In this document: piece after piece, positions 13,857 to 21,632 of the stretch
Layout: every line of letters begins with the position of its first letter
Position numbering within the stretch: the first letter of the stretch is position 1
Virus record (IMG/VR): IMGVR_UViG_3300027770_000026
Location: 62,001 to 126,000 of that record
Length of the DNA stretch: 64,000 nt
Reading direction: 5' to 3' (one strand)
Source of the DNA: a virus
Program-made: the position numbers and the translations under genes
Notes under the pieces: generated by a model
Told to the model about the DNA's origin: nothing
Databases searched by the model: none
What the model saw: the letters and a program-made list of their open reading frames with translations, nothing else

Positions 13857-14072
13857 TCAACCACTAATTTTAGAAATTTCTTTGTGTTCTAAAATCACGC
13901 GGTCGCGCACTGCCCCGTAAACCGTAATGGGTTGGTCAAGAACCACATGATGGGAGATGGTGCCGCCGTACTTTACACGGCTCAGCTCCACAGTGCCCGA
14001 GACATCAAACTGATTCATGTAGCGTCCGTAAACCCGGAGCCCTTCCAACTGCCACTGCGTCACTGAGTACAT
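13857..14072 (-). CDS. Hypothetical beta-rich protein
   Basis: 71 residues starting MYSVTQWQLEGLRVYGRYMN. Predicted mostly beta strand. It has its own sigma70-like promoter in the divergent region with the HAD gene. No family was recognised. Confidence 0.65.
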   Translation of the reverse strand: MYSVTQWQLEGLRVYGRYMNQFDVSGTVELSRVKYGGTISHHVVLDQPITVYGAVRDRVILEHKEISKISG

Positions 14073-14103
14073 GTTCTGCTCCTTTCCCTAACCCTATGTG
14101 CAT

Positions 14104-14132
14104 ATTATAGGTTCTGGGTACCCATAACGCAA
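14104..14132 (-). promoter_or_regulatory. Sigma70-type promoter
   Basis: On the minus strand: -35 TTGCGT (14132-14127), 17-base spacer, -10 TATAAT (14109-14104), reading into the 13857-14072 gene. Confidence 0.6.
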
Positions 14133-14208
14133 GAACTAAATTTCCAATAGAATCAATGACTTACGTTTTTGAGTCCAAAATACCTACTTCTAGCCCACGT
14201 TTTCTGCT

Positions 14209-14214
14209 TAAATA
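14209..14214 (+). promoter_or_regulatory. Late promoter element TAAATA
   Basis: CTTAAATA ends five bases before the HAD-protein ATG at 14220 (leaderless class). Confidence 0.6.
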
Positions 14215-14219
14215 GTGTC

Positions 14220-14759
14220 ATGAAACTGACAGAAATTGGGGAGTCCAAGCCCCACTTGTACTTGGATATGGACGGGGTTCAGGCGGACTTTTTCACTGCA
14301 TGGGCTCGTATACACGATAAGGATCGTTACAAAGAGATTGGAGACAAGGAAGCTCGTGAAGCCAGCATTGTCGATATGGCTGCACGGGGTCCGGAGTTCG
14401 TTGAGGACTTCTTTACTAACTTGGAACCCCTGCCAGGTGGCACCAAGCTGGTTGCATGGCTCAAGGCCAACAGCATCCCCTTCACTATTCTCAGTGCTCC
14501 GCTGCGTGACCAGCGTACGGCCAGTGTAAAGGGCAAACGAGCTTGGTTGGACCAGCATAATCCTGGCACTAGCGACACTGCTAAGTTTGATGGCTTTAAG
14601 GAACGCTACGCTGTTACCGGCGGGCGTGTTAACTTGCTAATTGACGACCATAAGAAGTATATTGGTCGTTGGGAGGAAAAGGGCGGCCTTGGTATTCTCT
14701 ACCGCGATGACCATGTTGACGAAGTCATCGGCCGCCTCAAGGAAATCTACGGCGTTTAG
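14220..14759 (+). CDS. HAD-superfamily phosphatase, nucleotidase-like
   Basis: 179 residues from ATG 14220, five bases after TAAATA. Motif I is LYLDMDGVQADFF (D16, D18), motif II is FTILSAP, and the acidic motif IV is NLLIDD. The size and DMDGV motif resemble 5'(3')-deoxyribonucleotidases, which dephosphorylate nucleoside monophosphates; the substrate is inferred. The N-terminus MKLTEIGES fits the capsid-targeting-like pattern. It ends tail to tail with the next gene, the stop codons overlapping. Confidence 0.85.
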   Translation: MKLTEIGESKPHLYLDMDGVQADFFTAWARIHDKDRYKEIGDKEAREASIVDMAARGPEFVEDFFTNLEPLPGGTKLVAWLKANSIPFTILSAPLRDQRTASVKGKRAWLDQHNPGTSDTAKFDGFKERYAVTGGRVNLLIDDHKKYIGRWEEKGGLGILYRDDHVDEVIGRLKEIYGV

Positions 14760-14974
14760 ATTCCTGCCTTACTAAGTCCAGCTGCTGCTAGTGCGGCACT
14801 GGACTTGTCTACTCGTGCCTTAACAAGTTCAACACGTTCCTTTGCTTTAGTGATTGCTTCCTCATTGGGCTCTTTTGAGTTCTTGAGAGTCTTAAGCTTG
14901 CGTCTGGCTAACGTTAGGTCTCGCTGAGCACAAACATATTCCAATTCTGAACTTTGAATTCTACCGTTACGCAT
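14756..14974 (-). CDS. Small coiled-coil protein
   Basis: 72 residues, mostly one charged helix (DLTLARRKLKTLKNSKEPNE) with an Ala-rich end. Its stop overlaps the stop of the convergent HAD gene. Function unknown. Confidence 0.65.
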   Translation of the reverse strand: MRNGRIQSSELEYVCAQRDLTLARRKLKTLKNSKEPNEEAITKAKERVELVKARVDKSSAALAAAGLSKAGI

Positions 14975-14985
14975 ATATATTATCC

Positions 14986-15198
14986 TTAGATTTGATCGGG
15001 GTCTAGCACGATGTCGATACCTGCTACCTTACCAAGATACTTACCAGTCTTGACATCCAACTTCATAATAACTATATGGTTAGTTGGTAAACGTGCCCAT
15101 AGTTTATTTTCTTGGTAATCGATATCAACTATTAAAACAATAACTTCCTTTTTGGAACGATCGCTAGTTACAGCAAGTTTCATACCTTTCTCAATCAT
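14986..15198 (-). CDS. Hypothetical beta-rich protein
   Basis: 70 residues from ATG 15198 (MIEKGMKLAVTSDRSKK), in an ATGA overlap with the exonuclease stop and preceded by GTAAGGA. Probably a small beta-barrel. No family was recognised. Confidence 0.65.
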   Translation of the reverse strand: MIEKGMKLAVTSDRSKKEVIVLIVDIDYQENKLWARLPTNHIVIMKLDVKTGKYLGKVAGIDIVLDPDQI

Positions 15199-15737
15199 AG
15201 AGTCCTTACTCCCAGTTGTTTCAAACAATATTGAACCTGTTCCGCTTGCCACCTAACATCGTACAGTGCATCGTGCGCACCTTTGCCCTTAGCAGGTACG
15301 GTTGGTACAAAACTTAATAGTGTACGACTGTCGCGCCATTGCCAATAATGCCAAGGGCGTGGCATGCTGCAAGTAGTATATGCTGCTTCAAGTAATGGTG
15401 GGTCAAAGTTCATGCCCTGACACCATAGACGATTTGCATTAGCAACAAACTTGCTCAGTTGTTCTAATGCGTTGGGCAGGGTAACACGTGGTCCACTTTC
15501 AAATGCTTTAGCACGTACTTCGGGTGCTTGCTTCTCCCACCATGCAATGGTGTCCGCATCGTAAGAGAGATTCCATTTTTCCAAACAATCGTCTGGATCA
15601 ACTAGTGCTTCAAATTCTACTACAGTATCCGAACGACCCAGTGCATCAAATCTAATGGCTGCAATGCTGAGAATAGCAGAGCCAGGTTGCGTACCCAGCG
15701 TTTCAATGTCGATCATGCAGTCTGGTGGGGCAATCAT
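15195..15737 (-). CDS. DEDD-family 3'-5' exonuclease (DnaQ/ExoX/DexA-like)
   Basis: 180 residues. Exo I motif MIDIETLG (D10, E12), Exo II around NFDPPLLEAA, Exo III HDALYDVRWQA (His and Asp, the DEDDh type). Such enzymes degrade single-stranded DNA or RNA 3' to 5' with two metal ions; T4 DexA is a phage example. It may recycle host DNA or proofread. Translationally coupled to the gene downstream. Confidence 0.85.
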   Translation of the reverse strand: MIAPPDCMIDIETLGTQPGSAILSIAAIRFDALGRSDTVVEFEALVDPDDCLEKWNLSYDADTIAWWEKQAPEVRAKAFESGPRVTLPNALEQLSKFVANANRLWCQGMNFDPPLLEAAYTTCSMPRPWHYWQWRDSRTLLSFVPTVPAKGKGAHDALYDVRWQAEQVQYCLKQLGVRTL

Positions 15738-15738
15738 G

Positions 15739-16524
15739 TTAGGTCCAAAGGTACTTGCGTAGTTTAACTAGTCGCACCATCATTTCCGTATCCTCGTCCT
15801 CATAGTTTTTTTCAATCTTGTGAGACAAGTCTAGTATAGCATGTATACGCGCCTGTGTATATGGTTCTACATATGAATCCATACCAACCTTGTTTACTTC
15901 GCGCCAACGGTTGTATTCGGACCAACCAGATGCGTCAAGTGGCTCCGGACGATGAAAACGGTGGCATGTCCACCAAAAGTATAATTCCAATACTTCTTTA
16001 CCACTAGCGTCTGGAGCTAGTCCACTATTAAACTGAAAGGATGAGTTTTCAGCAATTTGCTCGCGAAAGTATTGAACACCTAATTCTGAACTGCGCCATA
16101 TGCGGAACCAACGACGCCACTTGGGTGGTGCTGTTGGATGATCGTGCTTGTCGCCCCATCCACCGGTGGTAAACAGTGCGCACTCTACTTCTACAAAGTC
16201 TACTAGTTCAGTGAACATACCATGTAGTAGACGATTTTCAAACTCATGCCATTGACCAGGTTCTAGACTGGTCTTCATGTAGTGCGTCTTGTCAATCCAA
16301 CGATTGACTGCATAACAGCGAGCACCCCAAAGTTTATCTTTGGGCCAGCATACAATGTTCTGTAATTTGTTTAGCAGTTCCTCTGCAAGCCAATGTCGTA
16401 CGGGATTGGCAGTCTTGGCTTTGTCTTGCCATTCATCCCATTCATCCAATGTAGCATATGTTGGACGTGGGGTACCACGAATCCAGTGAGCGAGCTTGCT
16501 ATCGCTCCAGTATTTGAATCGCAT
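15739..16524 (-). CDS. Conserved phage hypothetical protein, Trp-rich
   Basis: 261 residues, unusually rich in Trp, His and Arg (e.g. KWRRWFRIWRSSELG). The C-terminal part ends with a pattern HKIEKNYEDEDTEMMVRL that I associate with a widespread T4-like phage protein of unknown role. No catalytic motif was recognised. Confidence 0.7.
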   Translation of the reverse strand: MRFKYWSDSKLAHWIRGTPRPTYATLDEWDEWQDKAKTANPVRHWLAEELLNKLQNIVCWPKDKLWGARCYAVNRWIDKTHYMKTSLEPGQWHEFENRLLHGMFTELVDFVEVECALFTTGGWGDKHDHPTAPPKWRRWFRIWRSSELGVQYFREQIAENSSFQFNSGLAPDASGKEVLELYFWWTCHRFHRPEPLDASGWSEYNRWREVNKVGMDSYVEPYTQARIHAILDLSHKIEKNYEDEDTEMMVRLVKLRKYLWT

Positions 16525-16540
16525 ATTAACCTCTAGTGGG

Positions 16541-16843
16541 TCAGGCTGGTTTAACTTTTACTTCTAATGGATAACCGTTGCGCCGGGCAGCATAAGTGCA
16601 TTCCAACGCTCGCTGTTCTGCCAACTCGTAGTGATAAGTGGCAACAACAGCCTGACCCTGCTCATGGACCAGCATCATGATTTCAAAGCTGCGGGTATTA
16701 TCATATTCAAAAATCTCAGCCAACAATTGAATAACAAAGTCCATACTGGTTACATTGTCATTCATAAAAATCACATTAAACTTTTTGGGTTCTTCTGTTG
16801 TGATGCTATTTTTGATTTTGGGTTTTACTGCAACTTCTGTCAT
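16541..16843 (-). CDS. clpS: ClpS, N-degron adaptor for Clp protease
   Basis: 100 residues, the usual ClpS length. The core reads MNDNVTSMDFVIQLL, MMLVHEQGQAVVATYHYELAE and AARRNGYPLEV. Compared with E. coli ClpS, pocket residues N28, D29, M34 (specificity gate) and H60 are kept, while the second Asp of the NDD motif is Asn (N30). ClpS delivers proteins with bulky N-terminal residues to ClpA-ClpP and inhibits ClpA degradation of ssrA-tagged proteins. It sits beside Hsp20, bS21 and ClpX and in the same genome as a tmRNA, so it may redirect host proteolysis. Confidence 0.93.
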   Translation of the reverse strand: MTEVAVKPKIKNSITTEEPKKFNVIFMNDNVTSMDFVIQLLAEIFEYDNTRSFEIMMLVHEQGQAVVATYHYELAEQRALECTYAARRNGYPLEVKVKPA

Positions 16844-16858
16844 AATGCTATCCTTTTA

Positions 16859-17284
16859 TTAGCTGCGCTTGATTTCGATCTTGCGTGGCTTGAGCTCTTC
16901 TGGTACCTTCTTGACTAATTGTACAGTCAACAGGCCGTTTTTGCAAGTGGCAGATTCAACTTCCACATGCTCACCGAGACGCCAATTCAATTCAAAGTCT
17001 CGATTAGCAATGCCCTTGTACACATAGTCACGTGGCTCTTCATCCGGTACTCGTGAGCCAGTAACGTGCAGCACGTTATTGTCCACAGTAACTTCAATAT
17101 CGTCCGGAGAGAAGCCAGCAACTGCAACAGTGATGCTCCAGGTATTGTCTTCGAGTCGTTCGATATTGTATGGTGGATACTTGGCCTGAGGTAAACCGTT
17201 TCGTCCCATAAGGTCATTGAGATATTCAAACCCTACGGTTAAACGGTTCAGATGGTCGTTGAGATTTGTAGTTGTTACATTCAT
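16859..17284 (-). CDS. hsp20: Small heat-shock protein, Hsp20/IbpA family
   Basis: 141 residues. N-terminal TVGFEYLNDL and YPPYNIERL as in IbpA. The alpha-crystallin domain covers about 40-128 and ends with NGLLTVQL. An IEI motif near the C-terminus (KIEIKRS) is the oligomer-contact I-x-I. The family holds unfolding proteins in a refoldable state. It is common in T4-like cyanophages. The gene has a late promoter and a structured 80-base leader. It stands between ClpS and bS21. Confidence 0.93.
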   Translation of the reverse strand: MNVTTTNLNDHLNRLTVGFEYLNDLMGRNGLPQAKYPPYNIERLEDNTWSITVAVAGFSPDDIEVTVDNNVLHVTGSRVPDEEPRDYVYKGIANRDFELNWRLGEHVEVESATCKNGLLTVQLVKKVPEELKPRKIEIKRS

Positions 17285-17291
17285 TTTATTG

Positions 17292-17364
17292 CTCCTTTAA
17301 AAGCGAGTTGTATGGAACCCCAATTGGGCGTTCCTTGTAGTACGCACACCATGTGCCTACTACA
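17292..17364 (-). promoter_or_regulatory. Structured 5' leader of hsp20
   Basis: A hairpin with 12 of 13 pairs and a TGG loop (17336-17364) begins about at the inferred transcript start. A second stem (GGAAC-CCC / GGG-GTTCC) follows. The ribosome site AAGGAG lies in a short hairpin with CTCGCTT (17292-17307, one bulged G). Could be an RNA thermometer; inference only. Confidence 0.4.
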
Positions 17365-17368
17365 ATTT

Positions 17369-17376
17369 TATTTATA
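17369..17376 (-). promoter_or_regulatory. Late promoter TATAAATA
   Basis: Perfect consensus on the minus strand, 84 bases before the hsp20 ATG, producing the long structured leader. Confidence 0.65.
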
Positions 17377-17395
17377 CACGAACTATCGAGTCAAG

Positions 17396-17617
17396 TCAAG
17401 TTTTAATTTTTTGCTCGCGACGAGTGCGGGCGACAGCTTTGGCTTTAGCACGGCGTGCAACAATGCTGGGCTTGAGGTATTCACGCTTCTTGTCCAGATC
17501 GTCCAAACGTCCACTGTTCTCTACTTTCTTTTTGAACTTGCGCAGCATCTTCTCAAAACTATCGCTGCCGTTATCGTCTACACGTAGACCTTTGATAATT
17601 GGTTCTTTATGTCTCAT
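17396..17617 (-). CDS. rpsU: Ribosomal protein bS21
   Basis: 73 residues, highly basic. The pattern GLRVDDNGSDSFEKMLRKFK, KKREYLKPS and a C-terminal Arg/Lys/Ala-rich helix match bS21. bS21 is the last, exchangeable protein of the small subunit near the anti-Shine-Dalgarno site, and phage copies are thought to replace the host protein and bias initiation. Its ATG overlaps the clpX stop as TAATG, so the two are translationally coupled. Confidence 0.93.
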   Translation of the reverse strand: MRHKEPIIKGLRVDDNGSDSFEKMLRKFKKKVENSGRLDDLDKKREYLKPSIVARRAKAKAVARTRREQKIKT

Positions 17618-18861
17618 TATACACCTTTTTTCTTTTGCTTGTGCTTTATCAAAGGCATTTCTTCTGTACCGTTGATATACTCTTTAGTTATCGTTACTGT
17701 GCTTACTGTTTGTAAATTCTTATGGCTAAGACTGTACTGCAACGGTGTTAACTTCTTCTCTAATATACTGCGCAAACTACGTGCGCCTGTTCCCTGCTTG
17801 ATAGCTTTTTGTGCAATACTACTCAGTGCTTCCGGTGCAAACTTTAATTTTACGGGAGAGAACATAGCTTCATACTGTTTGATGATACTGTCTTTTGGTT
17901 CCGTAAGGATCTTGACCATTTGTTCTTCTGTTAGCATTTCAGTGGAAGTGATAACCGGCAAGCGTCCCATTAGTTCTGGGATCATACCATACTTTACCAA
18001 ATCTGTTGCAGCCAATAAGTCCCAATTAATTTTCTTGTTAGATGTTACATTAGCAGAAAATCCAATACCAGTGCTAGTGGACTGTTGCTGCTCTAGATGT
18101 TTCTCTAGTCCAACAAATGCTCCACTACACACAAAGAGGATATTACTAGTGTCCATCTTAACAGTATCACCTAGTCCAAATGGCTTATCTGGATCTGTGG
18201 GTACACTGATCTCGCAGCCTTCGATCATTTTTAGTAGTGCTTGCTGCACACCTTCGCCCGACACATCTCGTTCTACCGTAGCACCACTGTGTGCCCGTGC
18301 GATCTTGTCAATCTCGTCAATAAAGATTATACCTTGTTCAGCTAGTTGTACATTACCATTAGCTGCTTGCAGCAATCTACTTAGGAGTACATCTGCATCG
18401 TCACCTGCATAACCTGCTTGAGTCAGTGCAGTAGCGTCTCCGATTATCATTGGTACACTTAGCAAGTTAGCAATGGCTTTGACCATTAGAGTTTTACCCG
18501 AACCAGTTGGTCCAAGTAACAAGATGTTGCTCTTATCTACTCGTACACTTTCTTTGTCTGCTTTACGGAACAATCGTTTGTAATGATTGTGTACAGCAAC
18601 ACTAAGGACTACCTTAGCTTTATCCTGACCAATTACAATTGTATCAAGATATTCTTTAATCTCAATCGGTGTTATTATTTTAGGTTTAGTTTTAGGTTGG
18701 GGCGTTTTGACTTCGGGTACTTTTTTAACTAATAGGTCTACTATAGACTGTACACATATGTTGCAGATACCCGCTGTTTCACCAACAATCAGACGCTCAA
18801 CTTCTGCCTGAGTTCGCTGACAAAAACTACAGTGCTTTACCGTATTTTTTTTGGATTGCAT
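17617..18861 (-). CDS. clpX: ClpX, AAA+ unfoldase of ClpXP
   Basis: 414 residues, close to E. coli ClpX. Zinc-binding domain with C11, C14, C33, C36; Walker A GPTGSGKT; pore loop GYAGDD (GYVG in E. coli); Walker [29 protein letters not shown]; the ClpP-docking IGF loop (TGIGFSANV); arginine motif GARSLRSI. The basic RKH loop that helps select ssrA tags is replaced: the equivalent stretch reads [13 protein letters not shown]. It should therefore dock on host ClpP but may select substrates differently. Its start overlaps the upstream gene by 35 bases. Confidence 0.95.
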   Translation of the reverse strand: MQSKKNTVKHCSFCQRTQAEVERLIVGETAGICNICVQSIVDLLVKKVPEVKTPQPKTKPKIITPIEIKEYLDTIVIGQDKAKVVLSVAVHNHYKRLFRKADKESVRVDKSNILLLGPTGSGKTLMVKAIANLLSVPMIIGDATALTQAGYAGDDADVLLSRLLQAANGNVQLAEQGIIFIDEIDKIARAHSGATVERDVSGEGVQQALLKMIEGCEISVPTDPDKPFGLGDTVKMDTSNILFVCSGAFVGLEKHLEQQQSTSTGIGFSANVTSNKKINWDLLAATDLVKYGMIPELMGRLPVITSTEMLTEEQMVKILTEPKDSIIKQYEAMFSPVKLKFAPEALSSIAQKAIKQGTGARSLRSILEKKLTPLQYSLSHKNLQTVSTVTITKEYINGTEEMPLIKHKQKKKGV

Positions 18862-19222
18862 TATTCACCAGTAAGTTAATGTTTTCTTCTACAATGTGTC
18901 GTAATGACAACTTGTACAATGTATTTAAGCTCGCGCTGTCATATTCCATGTAATAGCAATTTGGCAGCGATAGTATGTAGCCTGTTAACCAGTGAAACAA
19001 GTTTGGGTTGTTAAATATTATTAGATTGCTTGTTTCTAGCACTGCTAGAACATACTCAATGTCGTTAGTTTGTGGGGATAGATCGTATAACGCAATGTTA
19101 CCGTCTATTTCAACTTCATTGAGTAATGTTGTAACTTTTTCCTGAACTTCTGAATCTAGGCCGATAACCGTTACTTTGAAACCGGTGTATGTAATATCAG
19201 GTGATGTTAACAGACTGATCAT
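18827..19222 (-). CDS. Hypothetical protein upstream of ClpX
   Basis: 131 residues, possibly a Rossmann-like alpha/beta fold: beta strands [15 protein letters not shown] and NLIIFNNP alternate with helices. It overlaps clpX by 35 bases and the membrane protein upstream by 26. Being coupled to clpX, it could be an adaptor, but nothing in the sequence shows this. Confidence 0.7.
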   Translation of the reverse strand: MISLLTSPDITYTGFKVTVIGLDSEVQEKVTTLLNEVEIDGNIALYDLSPQTNDIEYVLAVLETSNLIIFNNPNLFHWLTGYILSLPNCYYMEYDSASLNTLYKLSLRHIVEENINLLVNNAIQKKYGKAL

Positions 19223-20495
19223 TGTCTAGGTATTTAAGAATGGCGGCACACTGCACCCAACTTAGTTCGTCAACGGTCATGTTATTGTTAGTAAGTTGAT
19301 CCATTAGATTACGCACAGTTTCTAAACTAATTAGTTCAGGCTTCTCCCTCAAAGAGTCAAGAGAAATAATTTTACCATCAAACCTTACGTAGTCGGGACC
19401 AATCTGTTGATAACGATTTGAGATTAGTTCTCTTGTATTATCCGGTGTCTCTTCTACCGGTGCTTCAACTATAACCCAATTACGTTTTGCTGAATCCCAT
19501 GTCATACTTCCGGGTGTGCTGCTAACAGTGTCATAATTGAATACTTCAGCATGTGGCGGTAATTCGTCGATAAGTGGTGTCGAAGCTACCTCATCTGGTA
19601 CAATCTCAAGATCTGCAGGAGTTGAATCAATTTCTAATTCTATCGGAACTACCACTTCCTCTGCTTTAACTTCCGGCACAGGTTCAACTACTGCAACAGG
19701 TGCAGGTGGTTCTACTGGAAGGATGGGATCGACTGCAGTTTTTGCTGCCTGTTCCTTACGGTGCAGTGCCATGCCAAAGTTAGCAGCAATAAGCATGATA
19801 ACTGCTAGTGGGTCAAACACCACAATAAGGATAATGATTACTGAACGCACTGCTTGGTCAAAGTGACTCTTAGCTTGTTCGCCGTAGATTAGTTCTGCAA
19901 TATACTTTAGCGGGCCAATCTCCGCTTCTACTTTGCGATTGCTAATATCCAGCGGAATCTTTTCTTCGTATAACTTGTCAATGTCTGTTTGTAATGCTTT
20001 CTTTTCGTTTGCAACACCACGAAGCTCGCGTTTCATTCGATCACGCTGTGCCAATGCTTGGCTTACACGATCCTTTTCAATTAGCGCGTCAACTGCATGG
20101 TTGAGACGGTCTTCGGTACCAGTTAGTCTTTCCAGCTGCTTTTCCTTAACAGCAATGTCTTGCTCCATACGTTCCAACTGCAAGCTAGTGTCCGATGTTG
20201 CAGCACGTTGTTCCAAGTGTGCTTTTGATAGATAACCAAAGATTCCCATGCTGGTAATGAACATGAGCACAACTACTGCTGCACTCATATAGGCTTTCAG
20301 CGCACGTGGTGCAGCGATCCAATTGTTATACACCCAACTGGCGCAAACTAACTTGGCTACTTCCAATGTACCGCCCATGATCATGATGCTGATTGGGGCA
20401 GCAGAGAAGATAGCAATAAGTCCTGCAACAGAGAACCAAGCTGCAACGCCACTAAGGGCAAGTCCAGTTAAAAGCATTAGAATTGTAGCAAACAT
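19197..20495 (-). CDS. Membrane protein with coiled coil and Pro/Glu-rich tail
   Basis: 432 residues. Several hydrophobic helices at the N-terminus (about 1-92), a long charged coiled coil (about 95-205), another hydrophobic helix (about 218-240), a Pro/Val/Glu-rich linker and a small C-terminal domain. Likely an inner-membrane protein acting on the cell envelope. I recall similar membrane proteins in T4-like cyanophages, with no known function. Confidence 0.75.
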   Translation of the reverse strand: MFATILMLLTGLALSGVAAWFSVAGLIAIFSAAPISIMIMGGTLEVAKLVCASWVYNNWIAAPRALKAYMSAAVVVLMFITSMGIFGYLSKAHLEQRAATSDTSLQLERMEQDIAVKEKQLERLTGTEDRLNHAVDALIEKDRVSQALAQRDRMKRELRGVANEKKALQTDIDKLYEEKIPLDISNRKVEAEIGPLKYIAELIYGEQAKSHFDQAVRSVIIILIVVFDPLAVIMLIAANFGMALHRKEQAAKTAVDPILPVEPPAPVAVVEPVPEVKAEEVVVPIELEIDSTPADLEIVPDEVASTPLIDELPPHAEVFNYDTVSSTPGSMTWDSAKRNWVIVEAPVEETPDNTRELISNRYQQIGPDYVRFDGKIISLDSLREKPELISLETVRNLMDQLTNNNMTVDELSWVQCAAILKYLDNDQSVNIT

Positions 20496-20502
20496 AAGTT
20501 AA

Positions 20503-20508
20503 TATTTA
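20503..20508 (-). promoter_or_regulatory. Late promoter element TAAATA
   Basis: GGATAAATA on the minus strand, seven bases before the membrane-protein ATG at 20495. Confidence 0.5.
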
Positions 20509-20519
20509 TCCCATATGGG

Positions 20520-21299
20520 TTAAGCGAACGGTGAATACTGTTTGATCTTACGGCGTGTTAATGCGCGTTTATAGTGTATCTTGTAGCTACTCAATTTATT
20601 CTTACCATTTAACGCTTCGTATTCTTCATACATGTCAATATACTTGATCAGTCGCTTGATAAAACGTGCCTGTACTCGTATATTATCTAGTTTAGCATAG
20701 CTTGCTAGTTCCGTGCAATGACTATCACGGGTCTTAAATTTAGCAACACGCTTTCGTGCTTCGCGTATACCAAATCTTGCAACTAGCCCTTGTGCTGCGT
20801 TTAGTGCGTAGCTGTCAATCTCATCTGGGTCTTCAAGATATTCACCGTGCCATTCTAAAAATCTATAATTCTTCTTACGACCTTGTTTGAGATGATTTAA
20901 TTCGTGTGTGATTGTTTTGAATATCTCATTAGCTAGCCATTCTTTAGCACCGGGTGTAGAGTAGTCAGGCCAGTCCCAACGATATATCTTTAACTTGATT
21001 GGTTTCTTTTTGCGCTTGTCTAAATGGTCCTCATACACTCCGCCAACAGCAAATGTATCAATTGGTTTATGTTTGCCTTTAAGCGAACAATACACAATGC
21101 GTACATCAATATAGGGACGCAATGGTTCTACTAGGTATAGTAACCAATCACGGAAGGTTGCGTTCTTGAATTGTTTGCTAGCAAATCTAGTCCATAGATA
21201 GTGTTCTACTTCTATGAACCAGTGCTTGCGGTTAAGATTAACAATGTAATCTTCGGTTAATCTAAATCGTAAACTAGGTTTGCGTTTAGATTTAACCAT
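20520..21299 (-). CDS. Putative zinc metalloprotease-like protein (HExxH)
   Basis: 259 residues, basic. The motif ITHELNHLKQG (HELNH) at about residues 131-141 is a zinc-protease signature, and the acidic segment LEDPDEIDSYALNAA downstream could supply a third ligand. Similar SprT-like or phage peptidase proteins exist. Whether it cleaves host proteins or processes phage proteins is unknown. Confidence 0.6.
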   Translation of the reverse strand: MVKSKRKPSLRFRLTEDYIVNLNRKHWFIEVEHYLWTRFASKQFKNATFRDWLLYLVEPLRPYIDVRIVYCSLKGKHKPIDTFAVGGVYEDHLDKRKKKPIKLKIYRWDWPDYSTPGAKEWLANEIFKTITHELNHLKQGRKKNYRFLEWHGEYLEDPDEIDSYALNAAQGLVARFGIREARKRVAKFKTRDSHCTELASYAKLDNIRVQARFIKRLIKYIDMYEEYEALNGKNKLSSYKIHYKRALTRRKIKQYSPFA

Positions 21300-21302
21300 G
21301 CG

Positions 21303-21623
21303 CTAACCGGTAACTAGGCCTGCTGGCGCTTTAACTATACTGCTCGTAAGAGATTCATAATGATCAGCAATTTCCTTTTCAGGTGCTGCTGTTGCCATAA
21401 CAAACTCAATCTTAAGATCAACCAGTTTATCTTTGTCAGCAAACACTGACCACTTGTTCATCATTGGACCGTTTGGTCCCATGCCCAATGCGCAAGGGCG
21501 ACGCAGTTTAACTGAGTCAGAATCCTTACTCTCAATCCTAGCAATAACTTCTTCGCCGGAAGACAGCTTCAGTACTACAACTTCGCCTACTTCCAATACA
21601 CCTGTATTCTTATTGATTAGCAT
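21303..21623 (-). CDS. Sm-like small beta-barrel protein
   Basis: 106 residues. The N-terminal half, VVVLKLSSGEEVIARIES followed by KLRRPCALG, resembles the LSm/Hfq-like barrel seen in conserved phage proteins. An RNA-binding role is possible. It sits two genes from the membrane protein and directly downstream of nrdB. Confidence 0.55.
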   Translation of the reverse strand: MLINKNTGVLEVGEVVVLKLSSGEEVIARIESKDSDSVKLRRPCALGMGPNGPMMNKWSVFADKDKLVDLKIEFVMATAAPEKEIADHYESLTSSIVKAPAGLVTG

Positions 21624-21632
21624 TTGTTTTCC

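Noticed and set aside
17336-17364. Hairpin in the hsp20 leader considered as a terminator of bS21/clpX transcription
   Set aside because: It lies downstream of bS21 but has no T-run on the minus strand and begins at the inferred late transcript start, so a leader structure fits better.
17609-18412. 267-residue plus-strand open frame opposite clpX
   Set aside because: It is the antisense shadow of clpX, whose motifs are complete on the minus strand.
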